DNA from: JAJFJD01 sp965228425
GTDB lineage: Bacteria > Pseudomonadota > Alphaproteobacteria > UBA8366
Assembly (NCBI GenBank): GCA_965228425.1
Contig: OZ245815.1
Span: 1,364,001 to 1,428,000, forward strand
Direction: 5' to 3'
Length of the DNA stretch: 64,000 nucleotides
Shown: one piece after another, positions 1-8,593 of the stretch
How positions within the stretch are numbered: position 1 is the first letter of the stretch
Layout of the letters: every line of letters begins with the position of its first letter
Program-made: the position numbers and the translations under genes
Notes under the pieces: model-generated
Databases searched by the model: none
The model's input: only the letters and a program-made list of their open reading frames with translations
What the model was told of the DNA's origin: nothing

Positions 1-1452
1 GCCATTCCCGCGTTCAACGCACACCATATTCAGGTGTTCTTCGCCTTGGCGTGTGTGTTGCTGGCGCGCGGCCACCGGGTCGACCTGCTTTGGATGCCAT
101 GCCTGGAGTTTCAGCGGAATTGCGACCCCGAACCGGGTTATGAGAATTGGGACGAAGTGCTGCTGGCGTCGGAGATGGAGCGGTTCGCGGCCAGCGGCCT
201 GCCGGACGGATTGCGGTTGATCGATCTGCGCGAGGTCAATCTCGCGCCGTCCTCTCCGGACTTCGAGGCGGCGGCGGATCGGTTGGCCTATATCGATCTG
301 CGAAACCAGTATCACGATACGTCGATCGATGTGAGCGAAGAGCCGAACAAATCGCACAAACGAAACCGGTTGCTCAAGAATCTCGACGCGATGCGGCGCA
401 TGGCGACCTATCTGTCGGACCGTGACGTTGACCGGCTCGTGCTGTTCAACGGTGGCGTGATGGAATACGGCGCGGCCTTTCATGCAGCCCGCGCGGCGGA
501 CGTCACCGTTGTCGAGTGGGAACAAAGCGCCCACCGCCGCGGCGATTTCGTGTTGGCGATCAACCGATGCCACGGCGATCTGGATATGACCCGGATATGG
601 GCCGACAATTCGCCGCACCGGTTGACCGAGGATCGCCGGCAGCGGGCGGCGGCATGGCTGTCCGGCAAGGATGCGGCGGCGGATCTATCGCGCCGACCGC
701 GGGGACGATTCACGCCGGATGCGCCGGCGCGCGACCTGATTGCCGGGCTCGATCTCGATCCGTCCAAACCGGTCGCTGCCTTGTTTCCAAACCTGACCTG
801 GGACACATCGGCGCTGGACCGCGAGGTCGTTTTCGATTCGGTCCAGGATTGGGTGCTGCAGACGGTCGCGTTTTTCGCTGACCATCCGGAATGGCAACTC
901 GTTGTCCGTATCCATCCGGCGGAGCAAGTGCGGTCCGAGGAATATATCGGAGAAATCCTGAAGGATCGGTGGCCGGACTTGCCGGAAAATATCCGGGTCG
1001 TCGAATCGCGCGACCCGTTGTCGAGCTACCGCTTGTTGGATGCCACGCAGCTTGGCCTCTATTACACCGGCACGTTGGGTCTGGAGATGACCATGATGGG
1101 CATCCAAGCTGTCACGCCGGCGCGGCCACTGTATGGCGGGTACGGGTTTACGCGCGAGGCTGCGACGCCGGAAGACTATTTCCGCACGATCCAGTTGGCC
1201 TTCGAAGACCCGGATGCCAGTGCGTTGACGCAAGATGAGATCGACTTATCCTGGGTTTTTTCTGACCTCTACATGACGCAGGCGCCGAAGTCTTTCCCCT
1301 GGTCATACCAGCAATTTTGGCCGAGCATTTTGGAGGAATGGCCGATGCGTCGCGTCCTCGGCGCGGAGGGGGAGGCTGCGTTCGGCAAGGTCTTCGCGGT
1401 TTTCGCGGGCGAAGTCGATCTTCCGGATGGGATCGTCGGTGATTTGAGCTGA
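1..1452 (+). CDS. Capsule-polysaccharide-biosynthesis-like protein, 5' end outside window
   Basis: The frame is open from base 1, so the true start lies upstream; about 483 residues are visible. The N-terminal part resembles the first Rossmann half of GT-B glycosyltransferases (an HHIQ-type segment followed by LLARGHRVDLL). The C-terminal half has a block typical of capsule-synthesis proteins: PEWQLVVRIHPAE at about 888-926, then YYTGTLGLEMTMMG at about 1060-1101, the usual nucleotide-sugar and acceptor side of KpsS/KpsC-like folds. No signal peptide or membrane segment is visible, so it is probably cytoplasmic. It converges on the neuB-like gene 22 bases away, and the surrounding genes (NeuA/NeuB-like, pyruvyl transferase) support a role in making or exporting surface glycan. 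The exact sugar and reaction cannot be read from the sequence. Confidence 0.6.
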   Translation, partial: AIPAFNAHHIQVFFALACVLLARGHRVDLLWMPCLEFQRNCDPEPGYENWDEVLLASEMERFAASGLPDGLRLIDLREVNLAPSSPDFEAAADRLAYIDLRNQYHDTSIDVSEEPNKSHKRNRLLKNLDAMRRMATYLSDRDVDRLVLFNGGVMEYGAAFHAARAADVTVVEWEQSAHRRGDFVLAINRCHGDLDMTRIWADNSPHRLTEDRRQRAAAWLSGKDAAADLSRRPRGRFTPDAPARDLIAGLDLDPSKPVAALFPNLTWDTSALDREVVFDSVQDWVLQTVAFFADHPEWQLVVRIHPAEQVRSEEYIGEILKDRWPDLPENIRVVESRDPLSSYRLLDATQLGLYYTGTLGLEMTMMGIQAVTPARPLYGGYGFTREAATPEDYFRTIQLAFEDPDASALTQDEIDLSWVFSDLYMTQAPKSFPWSYQQFWPSILEEWPMRRVLGAEGEAAFGKVFAVFAGEVDLPDGIVGDLS

Positions 1453-1474
1453 GCGGCGGCCAGTAGTAGCCGGC

Positions 1475-2374
1475 CTAGTCGGCGGCGTCCCAATACCGAA
1501 GTTTATCGGCGGCTTCCTGCTCTCCGGGCAATATGCGTTTCTCGCCGTCGCCCCACGCCTCCGGGATCGTGCGGATGTATTGCACCAGCAATTCCAACCC
1601 ACGGCGTTCCAGCGACGCGGCCTGATCGCTGCCGTACATCGCCCGGTCGAGGGTGATATGCCGTTCGATGGCGACTGCGCCCAGCATGACCGCCATGATG
1701 CTCGGCGTGATGCTGACCTCATGCCCGCTGTACCCGACCGGGCACTGGAAGCGCTGCGCCAGTTTGTGGACCATCTGCATGTTGAGATGCTCGACCGGGG
1801 CCGGGTATTCGGCGACGCAATGCATCAGCACGAAAGGACATTCCGCGGCCCGGAATATCGCCACCGCCCGGTCGATGTCGCGGTACCGGCTCATTCCGGT
1901 CGAGATGTAGGTAAGCTTTCCGTCGGCGGCGACCGCCTCAAGGAAAGCGACATGCGTCAACATCGCCGACGCGACCTTGTTGAACGGCAAGTCGTAAGGC
2001 TTGAGGAAGCCCAAGCTTTCGATATCCCAGGCCGACGCGGACCACTGGATGTCCAATTCGCGGCAATAGCGGTCGATGACGTCATACTCCGCGCGTCCGA
2101 ACTCGAGCCCTTCCTTCTGTTCGCGCTGCGTCGTTCCCCAGGGGCTCTCGCGCGACCCGGCCAACATTTCCGGCGCATAAACCGTGTCGATTGTGCGTTT
2201 CTGGAACTTCACGGCATCGCAGCCGCTTTGCTTGGCCAGGTCGATCAACTTCTTCGCCAGCGCGAGATCGCCGTTGTGATTGATCCCGATCTCGCCGATG
2301 ACCGTGACATGCCGGGCCAAGGGAACCGGGCCGCCGATCAGGGTGTCCAAATCGGCGTGGCTTGCATAATTCAT
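1475..2374 (-). CDS. NeuB-family nonulosonic acid synthase lacking the SAF domain
   Basis: A 299-residue TIM-barrel sialic-acid-synthase-type protein, expected to condense phosphoenolpyruvate with an N-acyl hexosamine to give a nine-carbon acid. The N-terminal GEIGINHNG (residues 27-35) and KFQKR are family hallmarks. The two metal-binding histidines of NeuB are present in SGHE (H218) and ERHITLD (H239). NeuB proteins usually run to about 345 residues with a C-terminal antifreeze-like (SAF) domain that closes over the partner active site in the dimer. This one ends right after the barrel. The ATG lies 2 bases after the TAG of the methyltransferase gene, so it is the last gene of a four-gene minus-strand operon. 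Whether the product is Neu5Ac or another nonulosonate (legionaminate or pseudaminate type) is not resolved. Confidence 0.85.
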   Translation of the reverse strand: MNYASHADLDTLIGGPVPLARHVTVIGEIGINHNGDLALAKKLIDLAKQSGCDAVKFQKRTIDTVYAPEMLAGSRESPWGTTQREQKEGLEFGRAEYDVIDRYCRELDIQWSASAWDIESLGFLKPYDLPFNKVASAMLTHVAFLEAVAADGKLTYISTGMSRYRDIDRAVAIFRAAECPFVLMHCVAEYPAPVEHLNMQMVHKLAQRFQCPVGYSGHEVSITPSIMAVMLGAVAIERHITLDRAMYGSDQAASLERRGLELLVQYIRTIPEAWGDGEKRILPGEQEAADKLRYWDAAD

Positions 2375-2376
2375 GG

Positions 2377-3297
2377 CTAGTCCGTTGCCGTCCGCGCGTT
2401 GCGTGCGATGCAGATCAATGTGTCGGAACGAAGCGTCGATTCCAAGCAGCGCCGATAGAGCCGGTCGGCGATGCGGGCAAAGCCGGATTTTACGTTGCGG
2501 GACGGGCGCTTAAGCTGTGGTTGGCCTTTCGTCACCCAATGCCAGGCGTTTCCGAAGGCGTAGCGCTGCACGCCGATTAGCGACTCGACGATGTAACCGC
2601 TGTCCTCGAGGACGCGCCGTAAGGTGGACGGGGTGAAATAGACGAGATGGGCCGATTGGAAATGAAACGCCCGGTACGGCGCCGATAGCCGGACATACAG
2701 GTCGGCGAAATTCGGCACCTCGACAACCAAAAAACCGCCCGGCTGCAATACGCCGCGAATCTCGTCCAGGAACGGGAGCGGCCGGTCGATATGCTCCAAG
2801 ACCTGAAACGCGCAGGCGATATCGATGCTGGCCGGCGGTATGCCGGCGGTGGACAGCGGCGGCAGGCGCACGTCGAGCCGTAATTCGTCTTTCGCGAATG
2901 TCTGACGCGCTGCGCCCGGTTCGATTCCGATGGCCCTATCGACCTTGTCGCGAATCTCCGACAGGAAAAACCCGTACCCGCAGCCGACTTCGAGCAGCCG
3001 ATGGTCTGACGAAAGTTGCGGTGTCAGGAATTCGACCCGGCGCATTACATCGGCGCGGGTGCGTCGGGTGTAGTCGTCCCAGTCGAAATCGTCCCCATGC
3101 GTGTTCAGCAGTTGGGTATTGCTGTCGTAGAACGCCTGTTGCGCGGCGGCATCCATGCGCGGCCATAGGAATACCGCGTCACAGTCGCTGCAGCGCAAGG
3201 CGCAGGGCGCATAGGCGTCGCTGGCGTCACGCACCGCCGCGTGGATGACGGGGAAGCGGCCCGATTGCGTGTCGCAGACCGGACAGACGGCGTTCAC
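2377..3297 (-). CDS. Class I SAM-dependent methyltransferase with N-terminal zinc-ribbon-like Cys pairs
   Basis: 306 residues when started at the GTG at 3297, whose first bases overlap the TGA of the cytidylyltransferase gene (ATGTGA). The open frame continues upstream to 3678, but that part lies inside the neighbouring gene and is not coding. The N-terminus has CPVCD and, about 25 residues later, CSDCD, a likely metal ribbon seen in some sugar and natural-product methyltransferases. The SAM-binding motif I follows as LLEVGCGYGFFL, and a VLEHIDRP motif comes after it. It is co-transcribed with NeuA- and NeuB-like genes, so O- or N-methylation of the nonulosonic acid or of the glycan carrying it is the simplest guess. 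The substrate is not evident from sequence. Confidence 0.8.
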   Translation of the reverse strand: MNAVCPVCDTQSGRFPVIHAAVRDASDAYAPCALRCSDCDAVFLWPRMDAAAQQAFYDSNTQLLNTHGDDFDWDDYTRRTRADVMRRVEFLTPQLSSDHRLLEVGCGYGFFLSEIRDKVDRAIGIEPGAARQTFAKDELRLDVRLPPLSTAGIPPASIDIACAFQVLEHIDRPLPFLDEIRGVLQPGGFLVVEVPNFADLYVRLSAPYRAFHFQSAHLVYFTPSTLRRVLEDSGYIVESLIGVQRYAFGNAWHWVTKGQPQLKRPSRNVKSGFARIADRLYRRCLESTLRSDTLICIARNARTATD

Positions 3298-3980
3298 ATG
3301 CGCGCCTTCAGCAGGAACTCGGCGAACCGCATGTCGTCCTCGGTGTCGATGTCCCACGCTTCGATATGGTCGGTGACATGGCCGATCGGATCGCCGTAGT
3401 GGAAACTTCGCTCGCGCAGCAACGGTTCGGCCGGGGCGCAATAGCAGATCCCATTCAGCGTGTGCAGCAGCGGGGCATCCTGCGACTGAAAATTCGTCAG
3501 CTTTTCCTCCGTGATGTGCCGAATCCGGCCGTCGTCCGTGAGTGTTCGAAGGTGATGAATTGTCTTTCCCAGCGCACTGACGCTGAGCACGTTGTCGGCG
3601 GCGTCGACGGCGCGATCGACCACCGCGTCGATGGTCGCGGCGGTGCGCAGTGGAAAGGTCGGCAGCAGCATGACGCAATAGTCGAAGGCGTCCGTGCCGC
3701 CGAGCGCCTCCAGCGCCGCGATGATCGGAACGGAGGCGTGTACCGCGTCGCCGCTCATTTCCGGGGCGCGCGTAACGGTTTCCAGCCCGGCTTGTTTCGC
3801 GTGCGCGAGGATGTCCGGGTCCTCCGAGGTGAGGCAGACGGCGGTCAGCGATCGGGCGGCTTTCGCGGCGTCGAAGGTGTGGTCGATTAGCGGTTTGCCG
3901 GCGATCGGGCGCATGTTCTTCCCCGGCGCCCGGCGGGATCGCGCCTTCGCCGGAATGACCCCGAGGACCCGCGCCGCCAC
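3294..3980 (-). CDS. Acylneuraminate cytidylyltransferase (NeuA-like)
   Basis: A 228-residue nucleotidyltransferase expected to activate a nonulosonic acid with CTP to the CMP-sugar. The N-terminal signature VIPAKARSRRAPGKN followed by PIAGKPLI matches the CTP-binding loop of CMP-sialate and CMP-KDO synthetases. The C-terminal HVTDHIEAWDIDTEDD is also typical; its Asp pair binds magnesium in characterised members. The length fits the family. The stop overlaps the GTG start of the methyltransferase gene, and the start sits 7 bases after the hydroxylase-like gene, so translation is probably coupled. The loop sequence differs somewhat from the usual ARGGSKGI, so the sugar acid may not be Neu5Ac itself. 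Confidence 0.85.
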   Translation of the reverse strand: MAARVLGVIPAKARSRRAPGKNMRPIAGKPLIDHTFDAAKAARSLTAVCLTSEDPDILAHAKQAGLETVTRAPEMSGDAVHASVPIIAALEALGGTDAFDYCVMLLPTFPLRTAATIDAVVDRAVDAADNVLSVSALGKTIHHLRTLTDDGRIRHITEEKLTNFQSQDAPLLHTLNGICYCAPAEPLLRERSFHYGDPIGHVTDHIEAWDIDTEDDMRFAEFLLKARM

Positions 3981-3987
3981 GACGTTC

Positions 3988-4716
3988 TTAGGCCGCGTCG
4001 CGGGTGTCGACCGCGGGCTTCAGGATATTCATCAGGATATGCCGGTTGAGATAGCAGTCCCAGACAAGGTGGATGCGCAGCCGGCCTTCCTCGTTCTCCA
4101 CCCCGTGCATGCGGCCCTGGTTGAAGATGTAGACGGTGCCCGGCGCCATTCTGTAACGGATGTCGTCCATGATGAAATGCACCGACTCGTTGGTGACGAT
4201 CGGCAGGTGGAAGCGCAGCTTGTAATGCTCCTCGCGCTTCGGGATGCCGAGGATGAGTTCTTTGTGCTGGCCTAGACCGCCGCCGGCCGCGATGGTCTGC
4301 ATGCGGAAGTTCTGCAGGTCCGATTGCCCGAAATAGCGCTCGAAGAACTGCGGCACTGCGCTCAAGTCTCGGTGAAAGTGACGGTCGGCCTTGCTCCAAT
4401 GATGATCGTCGGTGACGTAGAGGTAGTCGTCCTTGGAATTGTACAGGCTGTACTGCCGGACCAGACCGGACTCGATATGCCAGTCGGGGCTTTGCGCCTT
4501 CACGTATTGATAGGTGCCGTGGCGTTCGTCGACATTCTGGCCGAACTCGGCGGCCGCCAACGCGCGCGCCTCCTCGCAAAGCGCCTGATACAGGTCGGGG
4601 TCACAATCGAACAACGGCAGGATGCCGATGCTGCCATCGACCAACCCGCCGATTATCCGATCGACGGCGGGATCCTGCTTACGGGAGTCTTCGGAAATGG
4701 GGGCGAAGTCGTTCAT
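3988..4716 (-). CDS. Aspartyl/asparaginyl beta-hydroxylase-family cupin protein
   Basis: 242 residues with a double-stranded beta-helix core like the aspartyl/asparaginyl beta-hydroxylase family (Fe(II)/2-oxoglutarate oxygenases). Visible are the first metal histidine in GQHKEL (H151, with E153 where HxD enzymes have Asp), then LRFHLPIVTNESV, the PGTVYIFNQ turn, the distal histidine in GRMHGVEN (H204) and the 2-oxoglutarate arginine in EGRLRIHLVWD (R214). It is the first gene of the operon with NeuA-like, methyltransferase and NeuB-like genes, so it may hydroxylate a sugar, lipid or protein acceptor of that pathway rather than EGF repeats. No signal peptide is seen, so it is probably cytoplasmic. 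The family call is good, the substrate unknown. Confidence 0.75.
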   Translation of the reverse strand: MNDFAPISEDSRKQDPAVDRIIGGLVDGSIGILPLFDCDPDLYQALCEEARALAAAEFGQNVDERHGTYQYVKAQSPDWHIESGLVRQYSLYNSKDDYLYVTDDHHWSKADRHFHRDLSAVPQFFERYFGQSDLQNFRMQTIAAGGGLGQHKELILGIPKREEHYKLRFHLPIVTNESVHFIMDDIRYRMAPGTVYIFNQGRMHGVENEEGRLRIHLVWDCYLNRHILMNILKPAVDTRDAA

Positions 4717-4839
4717 GGCTGCACGCGGCTCGTTCCGTTGTCAGTGCCGAATGGCGAGTATTTCGTCTATCTTTACGAATATTAGGGCATTGCGGTGAAT
4801 GTTTGTATATTAAAGTAACGGAATAACGGAAGAAATGTA
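4717..4839. promoter_or_regulatory. Divergent promoter region between polysaccharide genes
   Basis: A 123-base AT-rich gap separates the starts of the minus-strand nonulosonate operon and the plus-strand pyruvyl transferase, so promoters for both must lie here or overlap the genes. The plus-strand gene has a clear ribosome binding site (GGAAGAA at 4828-4834, 5 bases before the ATG). I could not pick confident -35/-10 pairs. Confidence 0.4.
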
Positions 4840-5973
4840 ATGGCGTCGAAGACGATTTGGCATGTCGGCGGATGGAACCGCAACTACGGCGACTTCGCCA
4901 TCCAAGCCGGTCTGCAACGCATGCTGCGCCGCGTCGCCGACGAGCCCTTGATCTTCGTTCCCGTCGATTGCCAGCAGACTTGGTTTCATCCGGCGCTGAT
5001 CGATCGCATGAATGCCGAGGCGGACCTGCTGCTCGTCGGCGGCGGCGGCATGGTCTTCAACCGGCCGGAAGACGACAGTCATTCCGGTTGGCAATTCAAC
5101 ATCGCGATGGACGATCTGCCCCGCCTCGACATTCCGCTCGTCGTCCACGGCATCGGCTTCAACCAGTTCGCCTACGACCGGTCGGGATTCCGGCCGCAGA
5201 TGAATGACCATTTGCGCCGGACCCAGGAAACGGCGGCGCTGTTCTCGACGCGGAACGAGGGGACGCGGGCCGAATTGGTGCGCCGCGGCTTGGATGGCGA
5301 TGCGATGCCCGTACTGCCGGATTCCGGCATGTTCGTCGCGCCCAGCCCGATCGACCTACCCGGATCGGATGATGGTCTGGCGATCGGCGTGAATTGGGCC
5401 GGCGACCGGATCGAACAGCGTTGGCCCGGCGAGCCGGAGGAGACTGCGGCGGCGGTCGCCGGATCCCTGGCCGAGGCGCTGCGCGACGTGTTGGCGGCGC
5501 GCGGCGGTGGCAAGGTGCTCTGGGTGCCGCACCTGATGGAGATCGACCGGCATGCACGGACCGTCTTCGAGGACGTGTTGGGGGCATCGCTGATCGATCT
5601 GGAACAGGCGATGGCGTATATCTACCCGCCATCGCCCTACCAGGTACCGTTCCTGGCCGATATCTACCGGCAATGCGATCTGGTGATCGGCATGCGCGGC
5701 CACGCCAACATCATCCCCTTCGGTGTCGGCACGCGCGTGATCGGCATCGGCAGCCACAACAAGAACCGGTTTTTCCTCGAAGAGATCGGCGAGCCGAATG
5801 CGCTGATCGACGTCCGGGGATATCCGGAAGGCTGCAATGCCGGCGCCATGCGCGCGCTGATCGATCGCGTGCTCGACGACGACGGACTGCCGCAACGTCT
5901 TGCGGGCAAAAGAGATGCATTCGTCGACATTGCCGACGCGTTCAACCGACGGGCGCTCGCGCTTATCGGTTGA
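4840..5973 (+). CDS. Polysaccharide pyruvyl transferase family protein
   Basis: 377 residues with the layout of the PF04230 family, which adds a pyruvyl ketal from phosphoenolpyruvate to sugars of exopolysaccharides or capsules. Seen are the N-terminal HVGGWNRNYGDFAIQAG segment (the family GN.GD motif), a glycine-rich LLLVGGGGMVFN, VVHGIGFNQF, and the C-terminal half with DLVIGMRGHANIIPFGVGTRVIGI, in which the MR.H block is the best conserved feature. It is a soluble protein without signal or membrane segments. It is transcribed away from the nonulosonate operon with its own ribosome binding site. Some PF04230 members do other glycan chemistry, so pyruvylation is inferred from the family. Confidence 0.8.
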   Translation: MASKTIWHVGGWNRNYGDFAIQAGLQRMLRRVADEPLIFVPVDCQQTWFHPALIDRMNAEADLLLVGGGGMVFNRPEDDSHSGWQFNIAMDDLPRLDIPLVVHGIGFNQFAYDRSGFRPQMNDHLRRTQETAALFSTRNEGTRAELVRRGLDGDAMPVLPDSGMFVAPSPIDLPGSDDGLAIGVNWAGDRIEQRWPGEPEETAAAVAGSLAEALRDVLAARGGGKVLWVPHLMEIDRHARTVFEDVLGASLIDLEQAMAYIYPPSPYQVPFLADIYRQCDLVIGMRGHANIIPFGVGTRVIGIGSHNKNRFFLEEIGEPNALIDVRGYPEGCNAGAMRALIDRVLDDDGLPQRLAGKRDAFVDIADAFNRRALALIG

Positions 5974-5982
5974 TAAGGCGCG

Positions 5983-7473
5983 TCACTCGGCGGCGGCGTC
6001 CGCTGCGGACATCGCTTCCAATGCGGCTAGGTCCGGCAAGATACGCCCGAACTCCGCGTCGTCGGCCGTCATTTCCTCCAGCGCGAGGCCGAAGGACAGC
6101 AGGTCCAGGTCGTTCTTGTAGGCGCCGACCAGGTTCAGGCCGAACGGCATCCCGGTCGGGCCGCGCCCGGCGGTCATCGTCACGACGGGGGCGCCGGTCA
6201 GGGTGAATGCACCGTTGATCGTGGCCCGGCCTTCGTCGACCGTGAAATCGTACTCGTCGATACCGTGGCGGTCGTTCTCTTCGGCCATCGCCTTTTCCCT
6301 GGCCTCGATCTCGGCGAGGGTCGGCAGTGGATTCTGGTGGCCTGGAACGATCAGCAGGTCGTAGTCCCGGTAAAAATCCTGCAGCCGCCGGAAGGTGCGG
6401 GTCTGTTCCGCCTGCGCCCAGGCGACATCCTCGACGCTTTGGGCATAGGCGCGGCGCAGATCCAGGCGCTTGTACTCGGTCACGCTGGGCGGGTCCTGCT
6501 TGTACATTTCCGCCAGGCCCGGAATGAACTTCATCGGCCGGAGCGTCCAATAGGCGCGGTTGATCTCGCCGAGCGGCGGATCGCAGCGGGTCACCGATTT
6601 GAACAGGCCTTCGATCCGTTCGATTTTCGCCTCGAAGGCGGCGCGGATGTCGTCGTTCAGGTTGACGAAGCCGAGATCGGTGGAGACCGCGACGCGTAGG
6701 CTGCTCAGATCGCCGGCGCGAACCTTCAGAACATCCTCGGGCGCGACGTTGTGGTCATAGGGATCGGGGCCTCCGCTGACCATCCCGGCGAGGAAGAGTT
6801 GTGTATCCGCCACCGTCCGCGCCATCGGGCCGCGGATGCTGGTCGGGTTGAAGGCATGGATGTGATCGTCATGCGGCACCACACCGGGCGAGGGGCGCAT
6901 GCCGCAGATGCCGTTCGCGGCGGCCGGCCCGCGGATGCTGCCCCCGGTGTCCGAGCCGCTGGCCAGCGGCACCATCGATGCCGAGACGGCGACGGCCGAC
7001 CCGCCGGAGGAGCCGAGGCAGGATACGTTCGTGTCATAGGCGTTCCGGGTCAACCCGAACAGCCGGTTCTTGCTCGTCATGCCCTGCAGCAGTTCGGGAA
7101 TATTGGTCTTGCCGACGATGACGGCGCCGGCCCGGCGGACCGCGGCGGTCGTGCAATCGTCCTGCTCGGCAACGCGGTCCTTCCATGGCGGAAATCCCTG
7201 CGTCGTCGCCATGTCTTTCAGGTGATACGATTCCTTCATGCCAACCGGCAGTCCGTGCAGCGGCGGCAGGATTTCACCCTTCGCGACCTGGTCCGCTTTT
7301 TCGGCGGCGTCGCGGCGCGCGTCTTCCAGGCACAGGACGACAAAGGCGTTCAGCGTCGGGTTCACGGTGTTGATCCGGGCGATGCAACTGTCCAGCAGAT
7401 CGACCGGCGAGATGCGCTTGTCGCCGATCATGCGGCGCAACTCGGTGGCCGGCAGATCGCATAATTCGGTCAT
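5983..7473 (-). CDS. Amidase signature family hydrolase
   Basis: 496 residues of the amidase-signature family (GatA/AmiE-like fold), hydrolysing amide or related bonds with a Ser-cisSer-Lys triad. The lysine is in LPVGMKES (K80), the cis-serine in CLGSSGGSA (about S155), and the nucleophile in GSDTGGSIRGP (S179). All three are intact. A strong Shine-Dalgarno (GGAAGGAG) precedes the ATG. The gene stands alone: it is convergent with the pyruvyl transferase gene 9 bases away, and about 90 bases separate it from the glycosyltransferase gene on its other side. The C-terminal region lacks the extra domain of true GatA, and no gatB/gatC neighbour is present, so a tRNA amidotransferase role is unlikely. 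The natural substrate is unknown. Confidence 0.85.
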   Translation of the reverse strand: MTELCDLPATELRRMIGDKRISPVDLLDSCIARINTVNPTLNAFVVLCLEDARRDAAEKADQVAKGEILPPLHGLPVGMKESYHLKDMATTQGFPPWKDRVAEQDDCTTAAVRRAGAVIVGKTNIPELLQGMTSKNRLFGLTRNAYDTNVSCLGSSGGSAVAVSASMVPLASGSDTGGSIRGPAAANGICGMRPSPGVVPHDDHIHAFNPTSIRGPMARTVADTQLFLAGMVSGGPDPYDHNVAPEDVLKVRAGDLSSLRVAVSTDLGFVNLNDDIRAAFEAKIERIEGLFKSVTRCDPPLGEINRAYWTLRPMKFIPGLAEMYKQDPPSVTEYKRLDLRRAYAQSVEDVAWAQAEQTRTFRRLQDFYRDYDLLIVPGHQNPLPTLAEIEAREKAMAEENDRHGIDEYDFTVDEGRATINGAFTLTGAPVVTMTAGRGPTGMPFGLNLVGAYKNDLDLLSFGLALEEMTADDAEFGRILPDLAALEAMSAADAAAE

Positions 7474-7566
7474 GGGATATCTCCTTCCAGGCGGCCCGGG
7501 ACGCCGGAATGCATCACACGGGGCAACCTCAATCCTACACCTTGGCGCGCGGCGCGCCGAGGAGAA

Positions 7567-8565
7567 TCAAGTCGCCGGTACCAGGTTGTCGAGGAATTGC
7601 AGCGCTGAATTGTGCCACGAGAACCGCATCGCATAGTCGCGGCATTCCGCCGGCGCTAGGTCCAGGGCGCAGCCGACCGCCGTTTCCAACTGTTCGTTCA
7701 GGCAGCCGACGGCGGCGCCGTTGATCACATCGCGCGGCCCCGCAACGGGATATGCCGCGACCGGCACCCCGGACGCCAGCGCCTCCAACAACACCAGGCC
7801 GAAGGTATCGGTCCGGCTCGGAAACACGAAAACGTCGCTCGCTGCATAATAGCGGGCAAGGTCTTCGCCCTTCTTCATGCCGACGAAGCGGACGTCCGGG
7901 AATCGTTTGCGGAGGACGCGAAGCTGCGGACCGTCGCCTACGACGTATTTTGTTCCGCAGAACGGCAGACGCAGGAACTCGCCGATGTTTTTCTCGACGG
8001 CCACGCGCCCGACATATAGGGCGATGGGACGCGGATCGCTCAGGAAGGTCTTGTCCCGAGGATGGAACAGATCGGTATCCACGCCACGGGACCAGCGGAC
8101 GATGTTCTCGAAACCGCGGTCTCGCAATTCTGTTTCGATCGACGGGGTCGCAACCATGACCCGCTCGGCGCCGGCGTGAAATTTGCGCAGGATCGCCGAG
8201 GTCCAGGCGATCGGGATGCGGGACCGGGCGTGGACATACTCGGGAAACTTGGTGTGATAGGCGGTTGTGAACCGCAGCTTGGAGCGGCGGCAATAGCGGT
8301 GCGCGGCCATGCCGAGTGGGCCTTCGGTCGAGATATGCACGGCATCCGGCCCAAACCGTTCGATCAAGGCAGGCATCCGGCGCCCGGCGTCGATGGCCAG
8401 CCTGATCTCCGGATATGTGGGGCACGGAATAGTCTTGAAACGGGCTGGGCCGATCACGGAAACGTCGTGGCCGAGGGCGCGCAGTTCGCCGCTGACCGTG
8501 CTCAGCGTGCGAACGACGCCGTTCACCTGGGGGAACCAGGCATCGGAAATGATGAGGATACGCAT
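7567..8565 (-). CDS. GT4-family glycosyltransferase
   Basis: 332 residues with the GT-B architecture of family 4 transferases. The N-terminal acceptor domain begins MRILIISDAWFPQVNGVVRT, a start typical of MgtA/SqdX-like enzymes that glycosylate diacylglycerol or polyprenol carriers. The second domain has VGRVAVEKNI, then GDGPQLRVL and the nucleotide-sugar EX7E region TDTFGLVLLEALASGVPV. The acceptor-side YHTKFPEYVHAR stretch is shared with SqdX/PimB-type proteins. It lies 28 bases downstream of the LpxH-like gene in the same direction, and a diacylglycerol-kinase-like gene is divergent beyond that, so a glycolipid role is the best contextual guess. Probably peripheral to the inner membrane. 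Confidence 0.8.
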   Translation of the reverse strand: MRILIISDAWFPQVNGVVRTLSTVSGELRALGHDVSVIGPARFKTIPCPTYPEIRLAIDAGRRMPALIERFGPDAVHISTEGPLGMAAHRYCRRSKLRFTTAYHTKFPEYVHARSRIPIAWTSAILRKFHAGAERVMVATPSIETELRDRGFENIVRWSRGVDTDLFHPRDKTFLSDPRPIALYVGRVAVEKNIGEFLRLPFCGTKYVVGDGPQLRVLRKRFPDVRFVGMKKGEDLARYYAASDVFVFPSRTDTFGLVLLEALASGVPVAAYPVAGPRDVINGAAVGCLNEQLETAVGCALDLAPAECRDYAMRFSWHNSALQFLDNLVPAT

Positions 8566-8593
8566 GTTGGTCGACCGAAGCGGGCTGGACGGG

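Noticed and set aside
3298..3678. N-terminal 127 codons of the methyltransferase open frame
   Set aside because: They lie inside the NeuA-like gene; the methyltransferase motif order and the GTG overlap at 3297 define the real start.
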